From an uncultured Pseudomonadales bacterium (GTDB taxonomy: Bacteria; Pseudomonadota; Gammaproteobacteria; Pseudomonadales; Azotimanducaceae), in NCBI GenBank assembly GCA_905182095.1, contig CAJJAQ010000025.1, positions 1 to 37,362 of the forward strand: DNA of 37,362 bases, read 5' to 3'. The first letter of the stretch is position 1. Each line of letters starts with the position of its first letter. A model generated the notes under the pieces. The model saw only the letters and a program-made list of their open reading frames with translations. It did not search any database and was not told the DNA's origin. Both the position numbers and the translations under genes were made by a program. Of this stretch, positions 1 through 7,537 are shown piece by piece.

Positions 1-35
1 TGGACTGGACTGGACTGGACTGGACTGGACTGGAC
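1..35. repeat. Pentanucleotide tandem repeat (TGGAC)x7
   Basis: Seven perfect copies of TGGAC begin at the window edge, so the array may extend further left. It ends just before the 3' end of the small minus-strand ORF at 78-329. A 5-bp unit would change the reading frame if it lay inside a coding region, but nothing visible here shows that it does. Copy number probably varies by polymerase slippage (inference). Confidence 0.9.
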
Positions 36-77
36 TACTTTGCGCCACTGAGGTTGTGGTGAAGGAGGTTGGTGTCG

Positions 78-329
78 CTAGAGGTCTTCTTTAGATTCTT
101 TTAGCGCCGCTTTCTTTTCTTGTCGAGCTTCGCGAATTTTCCAAAACACTACAATGATTAGGGCGATAACTATGAAGTTTGCTACCACTTCATGCAGGGG
201 TATAGCTGGAGGCTGTAAATCATGCTGCGTGCCGATTAACACTAGTAGCGGTATGCCAAGCATAAGAAAATAGCGAATCTGCCGGCAGACAGCGCAAACT
301 GGTTCCTTCTTTTTCGTTTTATTATGCAT
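78..329 (-). CDS. Small two-helix membrane protein downstream of fliD
   Basis: This ORF encodes 83 residues. It has a lysine-rich N-terminus, a CxxC pair (C12, C15), a first hydrophobic segment at about 20-36, a proline-containing loop, a second hydrophobic segment at about 48-64, and a highly charged K/E-rich tail. The layout is that of a small inner-membrane protein with both ends in the cytoplasm. It starts 32 bp after the fliD stop and could be co-transcribed with it. This is where fliS/fliT chaperone genes usually sit, but the sequence does not resemble either (both are soluble helical proteins). No strong ribosome-binding site is visible. The function is unknown; reality as a gene is likely but not certain. 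Confidence 0.5.
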   Translation of the reverse strand: MHNKTKKKEPVCAVCRQIRYFLMLGIPLLVLIGTQHDLQPPAIPLHEVVANFIVIALIIVVFWKIREARQEKKAALKESKEDL

Positions 330-361
330 TAAGGGCCGTTGGCTGGCTGACTAGCAAGGCG

Positions 362-1741
362 TTAGTTTTTGTTGGAAAACGGTAGGTTTTCGAAACTGTT
401 CTTCATGCTTTCACTGGTGCTGTTCATTTGTTCAATGATCTGCTGCATGGCTAAAAACTGGCTTGTATAACGTGCCTCTACCTTGGCCATTTTTTCTTCC
501 AAAGTAGTTAATTCTTCTGCGTAGTCAGAGTTTTTGCTCTTAAGAGAGGATTGCTGGGTATTCAAATAGGCATCTGATGCGGTTGCTTCTGAAATCAGCT
601 TTGCTAAGTCTCCAGCAATACCCGCCGAGGCGGTGCTGTTTGTTGACTGATCGTCTGTGTTGGCGGAAAAAGCTTTTACAATATCTGCGTAGTTATCGGC
701 TAAGGCGATATCTAACTTCTTATCGTCAACTTCCATTTGCCCTGTTTTGTTCACACTAATGCCCATATCGGACAAGGTGTTGATATTGGTGCCAGGCGTA
801 GACGACGTGTTCAGTACCACGTTTCGCAGCTGTCTGGTCATAGACCGAAAAATGCTATCGCCTGCTAGTGGGCCATCTACGGTGGAGCTAGATAGTTCAT
901 CTAATTGACGCTTGGCCTCATTGTAGATGGCTACGAAATCTACAATATTTGCTCTGGCTTCGCTATTGTCTTGATTGATCGCCAGGGAAGCGGCGCCGGT
1001 CGTTGGCCCGTTAAGGGTTAGAGTTACACCGGTCAAAACATCATCAATGACGTTAGTTGCTCGGGTGAAATCGATACCATTAAGTGAAATGTTGGCATCG
1101 GTTGCAGTTTGCACAGACGAAAAGGTCAGTGAGCTTTCGCTGGAGGTAAGACTAAAGGCTTTTTCTGCACCGGTCTCACCGATCAATTGAATTCTGTAGT
1201 TGTTGCCGTTACCGCCGGTATCGACAATCTCTGCGGTGACACCCAAGTTGGCATTATTAATTGCAGCAACGGTACTTTGGAGGGTTGGCTCGTTAACAAC
1301 AATATTTGTCGTAGAGGTGGAAGAGGAACCGATCACCATAGATAGGGTAATGGCAGCCCCGCCGTTTAAGCTTGCACTAGTGGAGGCAAACTCACTTGAA
1401 ACACTGCGCTGCTCCTGGGCAATTTGGCTTACGGTGATAGAGTTCGACCCGGTTCTCGCGTTGCTGGTTGTGGTAACGGAGAACGCATCTTTTTGGCTAT
1501 TGCTGACGCCGTAAGTCTTAAAGTCTGAGGCGTCGTTGAGGCGCTCTGCGGCCGCGGACAATACGTTGAGTACAGATACTGCTTTGCCCATGCCACTAAT
1601 GGAGGCTTCTGAGTTGGCGATGCGTCTTTCAATACGAGCTTTTGCTGGAGCTCTTTCGGCCTCAACCAATGCATCAACAATCTTCCTAGTATTAAAGGAA
1701 GCGCCGGCGCCAAGCGCATTAATGAAATCTGTTTCAGCCAT
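362..1741 (-). CDS. fliD: Flagellar filament cap protein FliD (hook-associated protein 2)
   Basis: FliD is exported through the flagellar apparatus and forms the cap under which flagellin subunits fold at the filament tip. The 459-residue product has the family layout: an N-terminal helical region beginning after the FNTRKIVDALVEAER stretch, a beta-rich Ser/Thr/Asn-rich middle, and a C-terminal helical region (about 380-459) ending in the typical FLAMQQIIEQMNSTSESM-type tail. The length is usual for the family, and it has no signal peptide, as expected for a type III export substrate. It is transcribed away from the regulator gene at 2368. Two minus-strand -24/-12 elements lie upstream (1867-1882 and 2003-2018). 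Cap proteins vary strongly in the middle domain, so species-level assignment is not possible from it. Confidence 0.95.
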   Translation of the reverse strand: MAETDFINALGAGASFNTRKIVDALVEAERAPAKARIERRIANSEASISGMGKAVSVLNVLSAAAERLNDASDFKTYGVSNSQKDAFSVTTTSNARTGSNSITVSQIAQEQRSVSSEFASTSASLNGGAAITLSMVIGSSSTSTTNIVVNEPTLQSTVAAINNANLGVTAEIVDTGGNGNNYRIQLIGETGAEKAFSLTSSESSLTFSSVQTATDANISLNGIDFTRATNVIDDVLTGVTLTLNGPTTGAASLAINQDNSEARANIVDFVAIYNEAKRQLDELSSSTVDGPLAGDSIFRSMTRQLRNVVLNTSSTPGTNINTLSDMGISVNKTGQMEVDDKKLDIALADNYADIVKAFSANTDDQSTNSTASAGIAGDLAKLISEATASDAYLNTQQSSLKSKNSDYAEELTTLEEKMAKVEARYTSQFLAMQQIIEQMNSTSESMKNSFENLPFSNKN

Positions 1742-1866
1742 AACGGTATGTCAGTTTGTGTTTTGGTTTAATTGTAAGTGTAGTCGGTATATTTCATGAA
1801 AACTTTAGTTTTTCACCTAAATGTATACCGTAAATGCACTCACGCCCTTGCTCTCCGGTTTTTATG

Positions 1867-1882
1867 GGCAAGCTTTTAGCCA
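1867..1882 (-). promoter_or_regulatory. Possible sigma-54 promoter for fliD (proximal)
   Basis: On the minus strand the sequence reads TGGCTAAAAGCTTGCC. GG and GC dinucleotides are separated by exactly 10 bp and TTGC is intact at -12. The CAC part of the -24 element is degenerate. Transcription would begin about 115 nt before the fliD ATG. It is a weaker match than the distal site at 2003-2018. Confidence 0.45.
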
Positions 1883-2002
1883 GCCATATAAGCAGGCGTC
1901 TTCGCAGACTCTCAGTTCCGGAGAAAAATTCCAAGCTATTTAGCCTGATTAGGTGGTTAAGATGCGTAACCTGTCAGATTTTCACCACTTTGGAGTAAAC
2001 AA

Positions 2003-2018
2003 AGCAACTACCGTGCCA
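2003..2018 (-). promoter_or_regulatory. Sigma-54 promoter for fliD (distal)
   Basis: The minus strand reads TGGCACGGTAGTTGCT. This is an essentially consensus -24/-12 element (TGGCAC, N5, TTGC; GG-N10-GC). Transcription would start near 1990, giving a leader of about 250 nt before fliD. No palindrome like those at 3572 and 17375 was found upstream of it. Confidence 0.65.
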
Positions 2019-2054
2019 TTTTTCCGGTAACTCTTTGAAATTTAGGAGAAGTAT

Positions 2055-2087
2055 GGGTGAACTAGATAAAACTTCGTTGGTTCACCC
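2055..2087. promoter_or_regulatory. Inverted repeat GGGTGAAC-N17-GTTCACCC
   Basis: Perfect 8-bp arms at 2055-2062 and 2080-2087 flank a 17-bp spacer. A related weaker pair (GGTTC at 2160-2164 and GAACC at 2178-2182) lies 75 bp downstream. The wide spacer and absence of a T-tract favour a protein-binding site over a terminator. The region sits between two divergent flagellar genes. The binding protein is unknown. Confidence 0.35.
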
Positions 2088-2367
2088 CAATTTTGGAAGT
2101 TTTTGCCACACGTGTGCTCTTCCCCCGTCGTTACTGTAGTCCCATTCTTGGCACTATATGGTTCTTTGTTCGATTGTGAACCAGTTTCATTGAAGGCTTG
2201 TTACGGCGAGTAATCCACTTTTGTGATCTTTTTGATAAATCGGACTGCCTGTTGTCGGACTATGTGCAGGTTGCCTTGAAGATATAGCTCGCGCTTTTAT
2301 GGGTATCGCAAATTCTTAGGTGTTCCTATAAAGTTGACAGATCCTTCATGAACAGAAGCCCCGTTTA

Positions 2368-3507
2368 GTGTCTGAAACGATCATCGGCAACAGTCCTGCG
2401 ACCCAGGACCTCCTAGCACTGATAGGCGCCATTGCGCCAACAGAAGCCAGTGTGTTGATCACAGGGGAAAGTGGTGCAGGTAAAGAACTGGTAGCCCAAG
2501 GCATTCACGACAAATCACTGCGCAACACCCAACCCTTTGTGGCGGTAAACTGTGGGGCTATTCCCGCCGAGCTTTTAGAGAGTGAGCTTTTTGGTCATAA
2601 AAAGGGCTCCTTTACGGGTGCCATTAGTGATCATGTGGGACGGGTGCAATCTGCACACACAGGAACCCTCTTTTTAGATGAAATAGGCGATATGCCTATG
2701 GCCATGCAAGTAAAATTGCTGCGGGTGCTACAAGAGAAGGTTGTGGTGCCTGTAGGCTCGAACAAACCGATCAAGGTAGATATAAGGGTGGTTGCCGCCA
2801 CCCACAGAAATCTTGAAGAGGAGATAACGGCAGGGCGCTTTCGTGCCGACCTCTACTATCGTATTAATGTTGTGCCAGTTTGTGTTGCTCCGCTGCGCGA
2901 ACGCAGGGAGGAGGTACCCGCTTTGGTGGAGCACTTTGCAAAGATTTTTGCAGCGGATAAAAACGCCGTACTTATCCTTGATAGTAAATTTCTGCGGGTA
3001 ATGAAAGCCTACGATTGGCCCGGCAACGTGCGTGAGTTATCTAATATGATGCACCGCCTTTCGGTTTTACATCCAGCTCAGCACCTATCTATTCAAGACG
3101 TAGCGCCAACTATGTTGCCGGCAGGTATGGGTGACCTTGCCTGTGATGTAGGTGAGTCAGAGCAGTCTTCGCTGTTAGACATGATGTTCGATGATGATGC
3201 CCTCCCGGCTTCGCAATCAACAGATATGCAACGGGCTGGCCCTGTAGCCACTGGTAGCCAGGAATCGCTCTCAGAGGATGATAGAGAGTTTGAATCTATC
3301 ATCATGCGCGCCCAAGGGTTCGACGACTTCCGGCAACAAGGCCAATCCCTGAAGGGTATTCTGAGCGATGTGGAACAAGATATTATCCAGCGAGCATTGA
3401 CCGAAACCGATGGCAATGTAAGCCGTTGTGCGAAGTTGTTGCGTATGCAGAGGACGACGCTAATAGAGCGCATTAAGAAGTACGACCTTAAAGTGGTTGC
3501 CGCCTAA
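2368..3507 (+). CDS. FleQ/FlrA-type sigma-54 activator lacking a receiver domain
   Basis: This is an enhancer-binding protein, probably the master activator of the flagellar genes. The 379-residue product starts (GTG) directly at the AAA+ domain. Walker A is GESGAGKE at 33-40, the sigma-54 contact loop is GSFTGA at 80-85 (the usual GAFTGA with Ala replaced by Ser), and Walker B is LFLDE at 101-105. The C-terminal helix-turn-helix (about 335-379), with VEQDIIQRAL and RMQRTTLIERIKKY, closely matches the FleQ/FlrA pattern. FleQ normally has about 140 extra N-terminal residues; here the in-frame sequence upstream is closed by TGA at 2335-2337, so the domain is truly absent. The LFRS motif that precedes the AAA+ domain in Pseudomonas FleQ is missing. 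The Arg after Walker A that binds c-di-GMP there (R185, recalled from the FleQ structure) is Gln44. Loss of c-di-GMP response is inferred. Confidence 0.88.
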   Translation: MSETIIGNSPATQDLLALIGAIAPTEASVLITGESGAGKELVAQGIHDKSLRNTQPFVAVNCGAIPAELLESELFGHKKGSFTGAISDHVGRVQSAHTGTLFLDEIGDMPMAMQVKLLRVLQEKVVVPVGSNKPIKVDIRVVAATHRNLEEEITAGRFRADLYYRINVVPVCVAPLRERREEVPALVEHFAKIFAADKNAVLILDSKFLRVMKAYDWPGNVRELSNMMHRLSVLHPAQHLSIQDVAPTMLPAGMGDLACDVGESEQSSLLDMMFDDDALPASQSTDMQRAGPVATGSQESLSEDDREFESIIMRAQGFDDFRQQGQSLKGILSDVEQDIIQRALTETDGNVSRCAKLLRMQRTTLIERIKKYDLKVVAA

Positions 3508-3571
3508 TAATTTGTCAAATTGGTTGGCCGTGTACCCACAGACCAGAGCCTAGGGAGGTTGTGGCAGGCCT

Positions 3572-3585
3572 GTCGAAATAACGAC
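3572..3585. promoter_or_regulatory. FleQ-box-like palindrome upstream of the FleR-like gene
   Basis: GTCGAAATAACGAC is a 14-bp inverted repeat with GTCG/CGAC arms. Pseudomonas FleQ boxes follow GTCAATnnATTGAC, the same length with the same outer GTC...GAC. Its centre lies about 102 bp upstream of the -24 GG of the promoter at 3679. A nearly identical element, also preceded by GCCT, lies upstream of fliP at 17375-17388. Confidence 0.55.
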
Positions 3586-3678
3586 ACTTACCTTTTCAAC
3601 AACACGGCAAGCGCCGGCAAATACTGGCAATTATTCGCCACTCCTCCATAACCTATTGTTTTATAACAATTTTATTCT

Positions 3679-3694
3679 TGGCACGGCATTTGCT
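3679..3694 (+). promoter_or_regulatory. Sigma-54 promoter of the FleR-like gene
   Basis: The element reads TGGCACGGCATTTGCT, a full -24/-12 match (GG-N10-GC). Transcription is expected near 3705, about 29 nt before the ATG at 3734. It probably drives the regulator and the tightly packed fliE-fliJ genes behind it. This suits the known hierarchy in which FleQ activates fleSR (established for Pseudomonas). Confidence 0.8.
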
Positions 3695-3733
3695 TTAAGT
3701 CCTGCATCGAATGTTATTTTGTGAAGCGATTTT

Positions 3734-5266
3734 ATGTATCAAGAACAATCAATAGACCTTATCTGGGACGAGTCCTCACCCATAGACACCAGCGTTATGG
3801 CGTTATTGACCAAGGCCGGCTTCTTGCCACAGAGCATGGGTCCTGCCGAAGTGGCGCGCTACGTTGACCAAAATGGCTTCGGCCCCTGTGTTTTGTGCAT
3901 GCACCGCAGAGAACTGCCGAACATAGAAATGATTCGTACCCTAAAGCAGCATTACGGCGCCAAGATCTATTTGGTACTGCGCGTTGCACCGGGTGATTTG
4001 GACAGCACCATCGAGGCCATTAAGTGTGGTGTAGATGATGTGATCTCCGATGGCGATGATCAACTGCATCGTTGGGAAAAGATTGCCAGCCTCGCACGCT
4101 TGCGCCTATTGAAAAACGATTCCTACGTCTTTGTCGATGAAACCAGCCAGCACTTATTGGCCTTGGTAGAAAGAGTCGGTGCCGCTGAAGTGACCGCGTT
4201 AATGTGTGGTCCCACCGGATCAGGTAAAGAAGTGCTAGCGCACTTGACTCACGATTTTTCACCGCGCCGAGATGGCCCGTTTATTCCCGTGAACTGTGCG
4301 GCATTGCCTGAGGCATTGGCTGAAAGCCTCTTATTCGGTCATGCCAAAGGCGCTTTCACTGGTGCTACTAAAAGCACTGACGGATTTTTTACACAGGCCC
4401 AGGGCGGTACGCTATTTCTTGACGAAATCGGCGAGTTAACCTTGGCCCTACAAGCAAAACTACTCAGAGCAATTCAAGAGAAAGAGATATTGCCAGTGGG
4501 TAGTGCGGTTTCCCATAAAGTTGATGTACGCATTGTCGCAGCCACCAACAGAGATTTGCGCGCAGCCATCCGCAGCGGCATGTTTCGCGAAGACCTATAT
4601 TTCCGCGTCAGTACCTTCCGTATCAATGTACCGGGGCTATCTGCGCGCTTAGATGACATTTTGCCACTGGCGAATTATTTCTTGGTTAAGCATGGGCGCG
4701 AGGAAGTTATGTTGCAACTTGCACCCGAGGCATCCGCTAAGCTTTTGTCCTACTCTTGGCCGGGCAATGTTCGGGAACTAGAAAATGTCATTCAACGAGC
4801 AATCGTTTTGACCAATGGCGGCGTTATTGATGCCACCAACCTGATTTTTGATGACCCTATTGAAGACTATGGTCAGAGCTACGTGCCGAATTTCCCGCCC
4901 AGCTACCGCTCCTCCTATGCGGATAATCAGCGACCTCAAGAGCCACAACATTTTGATGGTGCTCAATCTGCAAGAAACACAGCTTGGTCTGAGGGTTTGG
5001 AAAGAGTCAGCAACCCATTTGCAATGCAGACGAACAATGGCAACGGCTATGTTAGCGCACCGGAAACTCAACGCAGTGACTCAGGTCCTGGGCTGCAGGG
5101 TGCCATGGATGCGAACGAATTCCGTATTATTGTCGACACCATTAAAAACACTCGTACCCGCCAGGAAGCCGCAGACGTACTAGGCATTAGCCAACGTACT
5201 TTGCGTTACAAAATTGCGCGTATGCGCGAGCGCGGTATCCAGATTCCTAAGCGACGGTCGGCGTAA
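3734..5266 (+). CDS. FleR/FlrC-type sigma-54 activator with degenerate receiver domain
   Basis: This second enhancer-binding protein (510 aa) sits directly before fliE, the usual place of fleR. Residues 1-130 have receiver-like features (a fold-like pattern ending in EAIKCGVDDVISD), but the segment 50-60 (GPCVLCMHRRE), where the phosphorylated Asp should lie, has no aspartate. The AAA+ core carries Walker A GPTGSGKE (159-166), the GAFTGA loop (206-211) and a Walker B FLDE. A low-complexity linker of about 75 residues precedes the helix-turn-helix (about 460-505; EAADVLGISQRTLRYKIARMRE), which is of FleR/FlrC type. No FleS-like histidine kinase lies before it. It is therefore probably phosphorylation-independent (inference). 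The stop is 3 bp before fliE. Confidence 0.88.
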   Translation: MYQEQSIDLIWDESSPIDTSVMALLTKAGFLPQSMGPAEVARYVDQNGFGPCVLCMHRRELPNIEMIRTLKQHYGAKIYLVLRVAPGDLDSTIEAIKCGVDDVISDGDDQLHRWEKIASLARLRLLKNDSYVFVDETSQHLLALVERVGAAEVTALMCGPTGSGKEVLAHLTHDFSPRRDGPFIPVNCAALPEALAESLLFGHAKGAFTGATKSTDGFFTQAQGGTLFLDEIGELTLALQAKLLRAIQEKEILPVGSAVSHKVDVRIVAATNRDLRAAIRSGMFREDLYFRVSTFRINVPGLSARLDDILPLANYFLVKHGREEVMLQLAPEASAKLLSYSWPGNVRELENVIQRAIVLTNGGVIDATNLIFDDPIEDYGQSYVPNFPPSYRSSYADNQRPQEPQHFDGAQSARNTAWSEGLERVSNPFAMQTNNGNGYVSAPETQRSDSGPGLQGAMDANEFRIIVDTIKNTRTRQEAADVLGISQRTLRYKIARMRERGIQIPKRRSA

Positions 5267-5269
5267 ATC

Positions 5270-5635
5270 ATGAACAGTGTAAGTAATCATTATCAGTCCC
5301 AAGTTGCTGACTTGTTGAGTCAGATCAGAGCACAACAAAGTCGTAACGATCTTGTTCGCGGCGACACAAGTATGGACCTTAGCCAACTTGTTCAAGGCGC
5401 AGAACAGACCTCGAGCAAGGGTTTTGGCAACCTTATGGTTGAGGCTTTAAATGACGTCAATGAAACCAGTCATGCCAGTATGGTGTTGAAAGATGCATAC
5501 GAAAAGGGTGAAAACATCCCTCTTACAGATGTAGTTTTAGCGATGCAAAAGGCCTCAATTGGTTTTGAAGCAACCCTCCAGGTGCGCAATAAGCTAGTTC
5601 GCGCATACGAAGACATTAAGAATATGCCGGTTTAG
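5270..5635 (+). CDS. fliE: Flagellar hook-basal body protein FliE
   Basis: FliE connects the MS ring to the proximal rod and helps to open the export gate. The 121-residue product has the family C-terminal half (SFxxLMxEALNDVNETSHASMVLKDAYEKGE, then LTDVVLAMQKASIGFEATLQVRNKLVRAYEDIKNMPV), which matches well. The N-terminus is glutamine- and serine-rich and variable. It begins 3 bp after the regulator stop, so it is transcribed with it from the promoter at 3679. The ribosome-binding site is poor, which suggests translational coupling to the upstream gene. An internal ATG at 5372 is a less likely start. Confidence 0.95.
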   Translation: MNSVSNHYQSQVADLLSQIRAQQSRNDLVRGDTSMDLSQLVQGAEQTSSKGFGNLMVEALNDVNETSHASMVLKDAYEKGENIPLTDVVLAMQKASIGFEATLQVRNKLVRAYEDIKNMPV

Positions 5636-5676
5636 GCACTGACCTTTTCCGCATTAGTTAATAAATAGAGAATCCC

Positions 5677-7494
5677 ATGGCAGAAGCTACTCTTGACCCA
5701 AATTCAAACGCACTAATGGCAAATCCATTAGGCGCAGGTGCACCCAGTCCAGCAGGGAATTTACCCAGCGCAGGTTTGGGCGGACAGATGAGTGCCCCAT
5801 TGGGAGGTAATCCAGGCAACGGTCTAACTGAGACCCCTGCCGTAACTGGACCATTAGCGATTTTAGAAAACCCTGCGGTGAAACAGGCGTTGCCAGCAAT
5901 TTTCGGACTTGTTTCATTAGCAGTATGCGTACTTTTTTACTTATGGGTCTCTGCACCTACTTACCGCTCCGTATATCCAGGTATGTCCGAGTCGGATAGA
6001 CAAACCGCACGTGAGGCGTTATCCGCTGCAGGTTTTACTTCGCGCATTGATCAAAATAATGGCGCTCTTGAAGTAGAAGAAAAACGCTACCACGAAGCGC
6101 GCATTCTTTTGGCCTCACAAGATATTCCCCGTAGCGCAAGTTTGGGCGGCATGGAATCGCTATTGGAACAGGGGTCTATGACCACCAGTCGTTTCATGGA
6201 GCAAGTCAGCTACCGAGCCGCGATGGAAGCAGAGCTGGCAAAATCGATTTCAGAAATCAGTACTATCAAGGCCGCTAGAGTGCATTTGGCTGAACCTCAG
6301 CAGAGTGTTTTCGTGCGCAATCAAACGCCAGCTAAGGCGTCTGTAGTGGTTATGCCCTACCCTGGCCGTGTTGTTTCGCTCTCACAAATTCGCGCTATAG
6401 TCCATTTGGTCTCGGCCAGCATTCCCTATCTGCCAGCAGAAAATGTCGCCGTCGTTGATAACACCGGAAACCTTTTGACCGATACCGAGGGCGAGACAGC
6501 CATGACCCTCACAAACGCACAATCTGATCATAAACGCTCGTTAGAAATGTCCTACCAGCGTCGTATAGAGCAAATACTCTCCTCCATCCTAGGTCTCGGT
6601 AATGTGCGCTCTGAGGTTGATGTGGCGCTAGATTTCACCGAAGTTGAAACCACTTTTGAGGAGTTCGATAAAGGCGGTCAGGGACCTATGACTAGGTCCG
6701 AGTCTATCGATTTTGAAAAAGATGCCATGGCCGGCGCTTCTGGTATGCCCGGTAGTTTCTCTAATACACCCCCTGATTCTCCTGAAATGGTTGCTTCGGG
6801 CTCGTTAGGCGAAACTTCTGGCGCAGATATGTCGAGTATGGCGAGTTCTTCTTCAACCCGTAATTATGAGTTGGACAGAGAAATCCGCTACGTGAAGCAG
6901 CAGGTTGGACGTATAGATCGAATTTCTGTAGCTGTAGTTGTTAATCAGGATTTTCTCTCCTCCAAAGATTCTGAGGATGGCGATCCACGGGGTATTTCTG
7001 AAGCCGAATTGGCGCAATTTATTGATGTTGTGAAGGGCGTAATTGGCTTTAGCGAAGGTCGCGGTGATACCGTTACCGTCGTACCTTCTTCCTTTGCAGT
7101 GGCGGTAGATCAAATGCCTGATTTGCCCTGGTACAAAGACCAGGAAATGGTCGACTTGATCAAGTACGGCGCCAGTTTGTTACTTATCCTTGCAGTACTG
7201 CTGTTTGTTGCAAGACCGATAATTAAGGCGAACATGCCAGAAGTAGAGCTAGATATACCGATCGCGGCATTGGATGGCGAGCTCTCAGACGGCGACAGGC
7301 AGATGATCAGTATGGGTGAGGGCGAGACTCTTGAGGAAATTAAGGCGAAACTTAGGCCCAAGAAGTCCTCCATACCTTTGGAAATGCTGGACACGGCTAA
7401 TACCTACGATGACAAGGTCGCTGTTCTGCGAATGCTGTCAGCAGATGATGCTGGCCGCGTCGCGAATCTACTTAAACGAATGATAGACGCGTAA
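5677..7494 (+). CDS. fliF: Flagellar MS-ring protein FliF
   Basis: FliF forms the membrane ring on which the rotor and export apparatus assemble. The 605-residue product starts with a Gly/Pro/Ala-rich cytoplasmic stretch of about 65 residues, followed by TM1 (about 70-92). The ring-building motifs lie in the periplasm (RTAREALSAAGFTSRI; YRAAMEAELAKSISEISTIKAARVHLAEPQQSVFVRNQTPAKASVVV). After a low-complexity Ser/Gly/Met loop come TM2 (about 493-512) and the cytoplasmic tail, the last part of which binds FliG. The N-terminal extension before TM1 is longer than in enteric FliF. An RBS-like GAGA lies before the ATG. The order fliE-fliF-fliG is standard. Confidence 0.96.
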   Translation: MAEATLDPNSNALMANPLGAGAPSPAGNLPSAGLGGQMSAPLGGNPGNGLTETPAVTGPLAILENPAVKQALPAIFGLVSLAVCVLFYLWVSAPTYRSVYPGMSESDRQTAREALSAAGFTSRIDQNNGALEVEEKRYHEARILLASQDIPRSASLGGMESLLEQGSMTTSRFMEQVSYRAAMEAELAKSISEISTIKAARVHLAEPQQSVFVRNQTPAKASVVVMPYPGRVVSLSQIRAIVHLVSASIPYLPAENVAVVDNTGNLLTDTEGETAMTLTNAQSDHKRSLEMSYQRRIEQILSSILGLGNVRSEVDVALDFTEVETTFEEFDKGGQGPMTRSESIDFEKDAMAGASGMPGSFSNTPPDSPEMVASGSLGETSGADMSSMASSSSTRNYELDREIRYVKQQVGRIDRISVAVVVNQDFLSSKDSEDGDPRGISEAELAQFIDVVKGVIGFSEGRGDTVTVVPSSFAVAVDQMPDLPWYKDQEMVDLIKYGASLLLILAVLLFVARPIIKANMPEVELDIPIAALDGELSDGDRQMISMGEGETLEEIKAKLRPKKSSIPLEMLDTANTYDDKVAVLRMLSADDAGRVANLLKRMIDA

Positions 7495-7537
7495 TTAAGA
7501 TTTCTTAGTTAAACGTAAGTATTAGAGGAATAAAACA

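Larger units (their letters stand above)
1742..2367. other. 626-bp divergent intergenic region between fliD and the FleQ-like gene
   Basis: No credible coding frame is present: stops are frequent in all frames. It holds two minus-strand sigma-54-type elements for fliD and several inverted repeats containing GAAC/GTTC (2055-2087 and 2160-2182). A six-codon micro-ORF (ATG at 2348, stop TAG 2366-2368) overlaps the GTG start of the regulator by one base. A receiver domain that could have belonged to the downstream regulator was looked for and is not encoded here: the frame in line with its start is closed by a TGA at 2335-2337. Confidence 0.8.

Noticed and set aside
1887-1910. GTCTTCGCAGAC (about 1898-1909) as a FleQ-box-like site for fliD
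   Set aside because: The arms are separated by 6 rather than 8 bases, so the spacing does not match the two palindromes upstream of the FleR-like gene and fliP, and it would lie on the downstream side of the distal fliD promoter.
2128-2170. TTGGCAC (about 2147-2153) upstream of the FleQ-like gene as a sigma-54 promoter
   Set aside because: The -24 half is good, but 10 bp further on there is TT, not GC, so the -12 element is missing.
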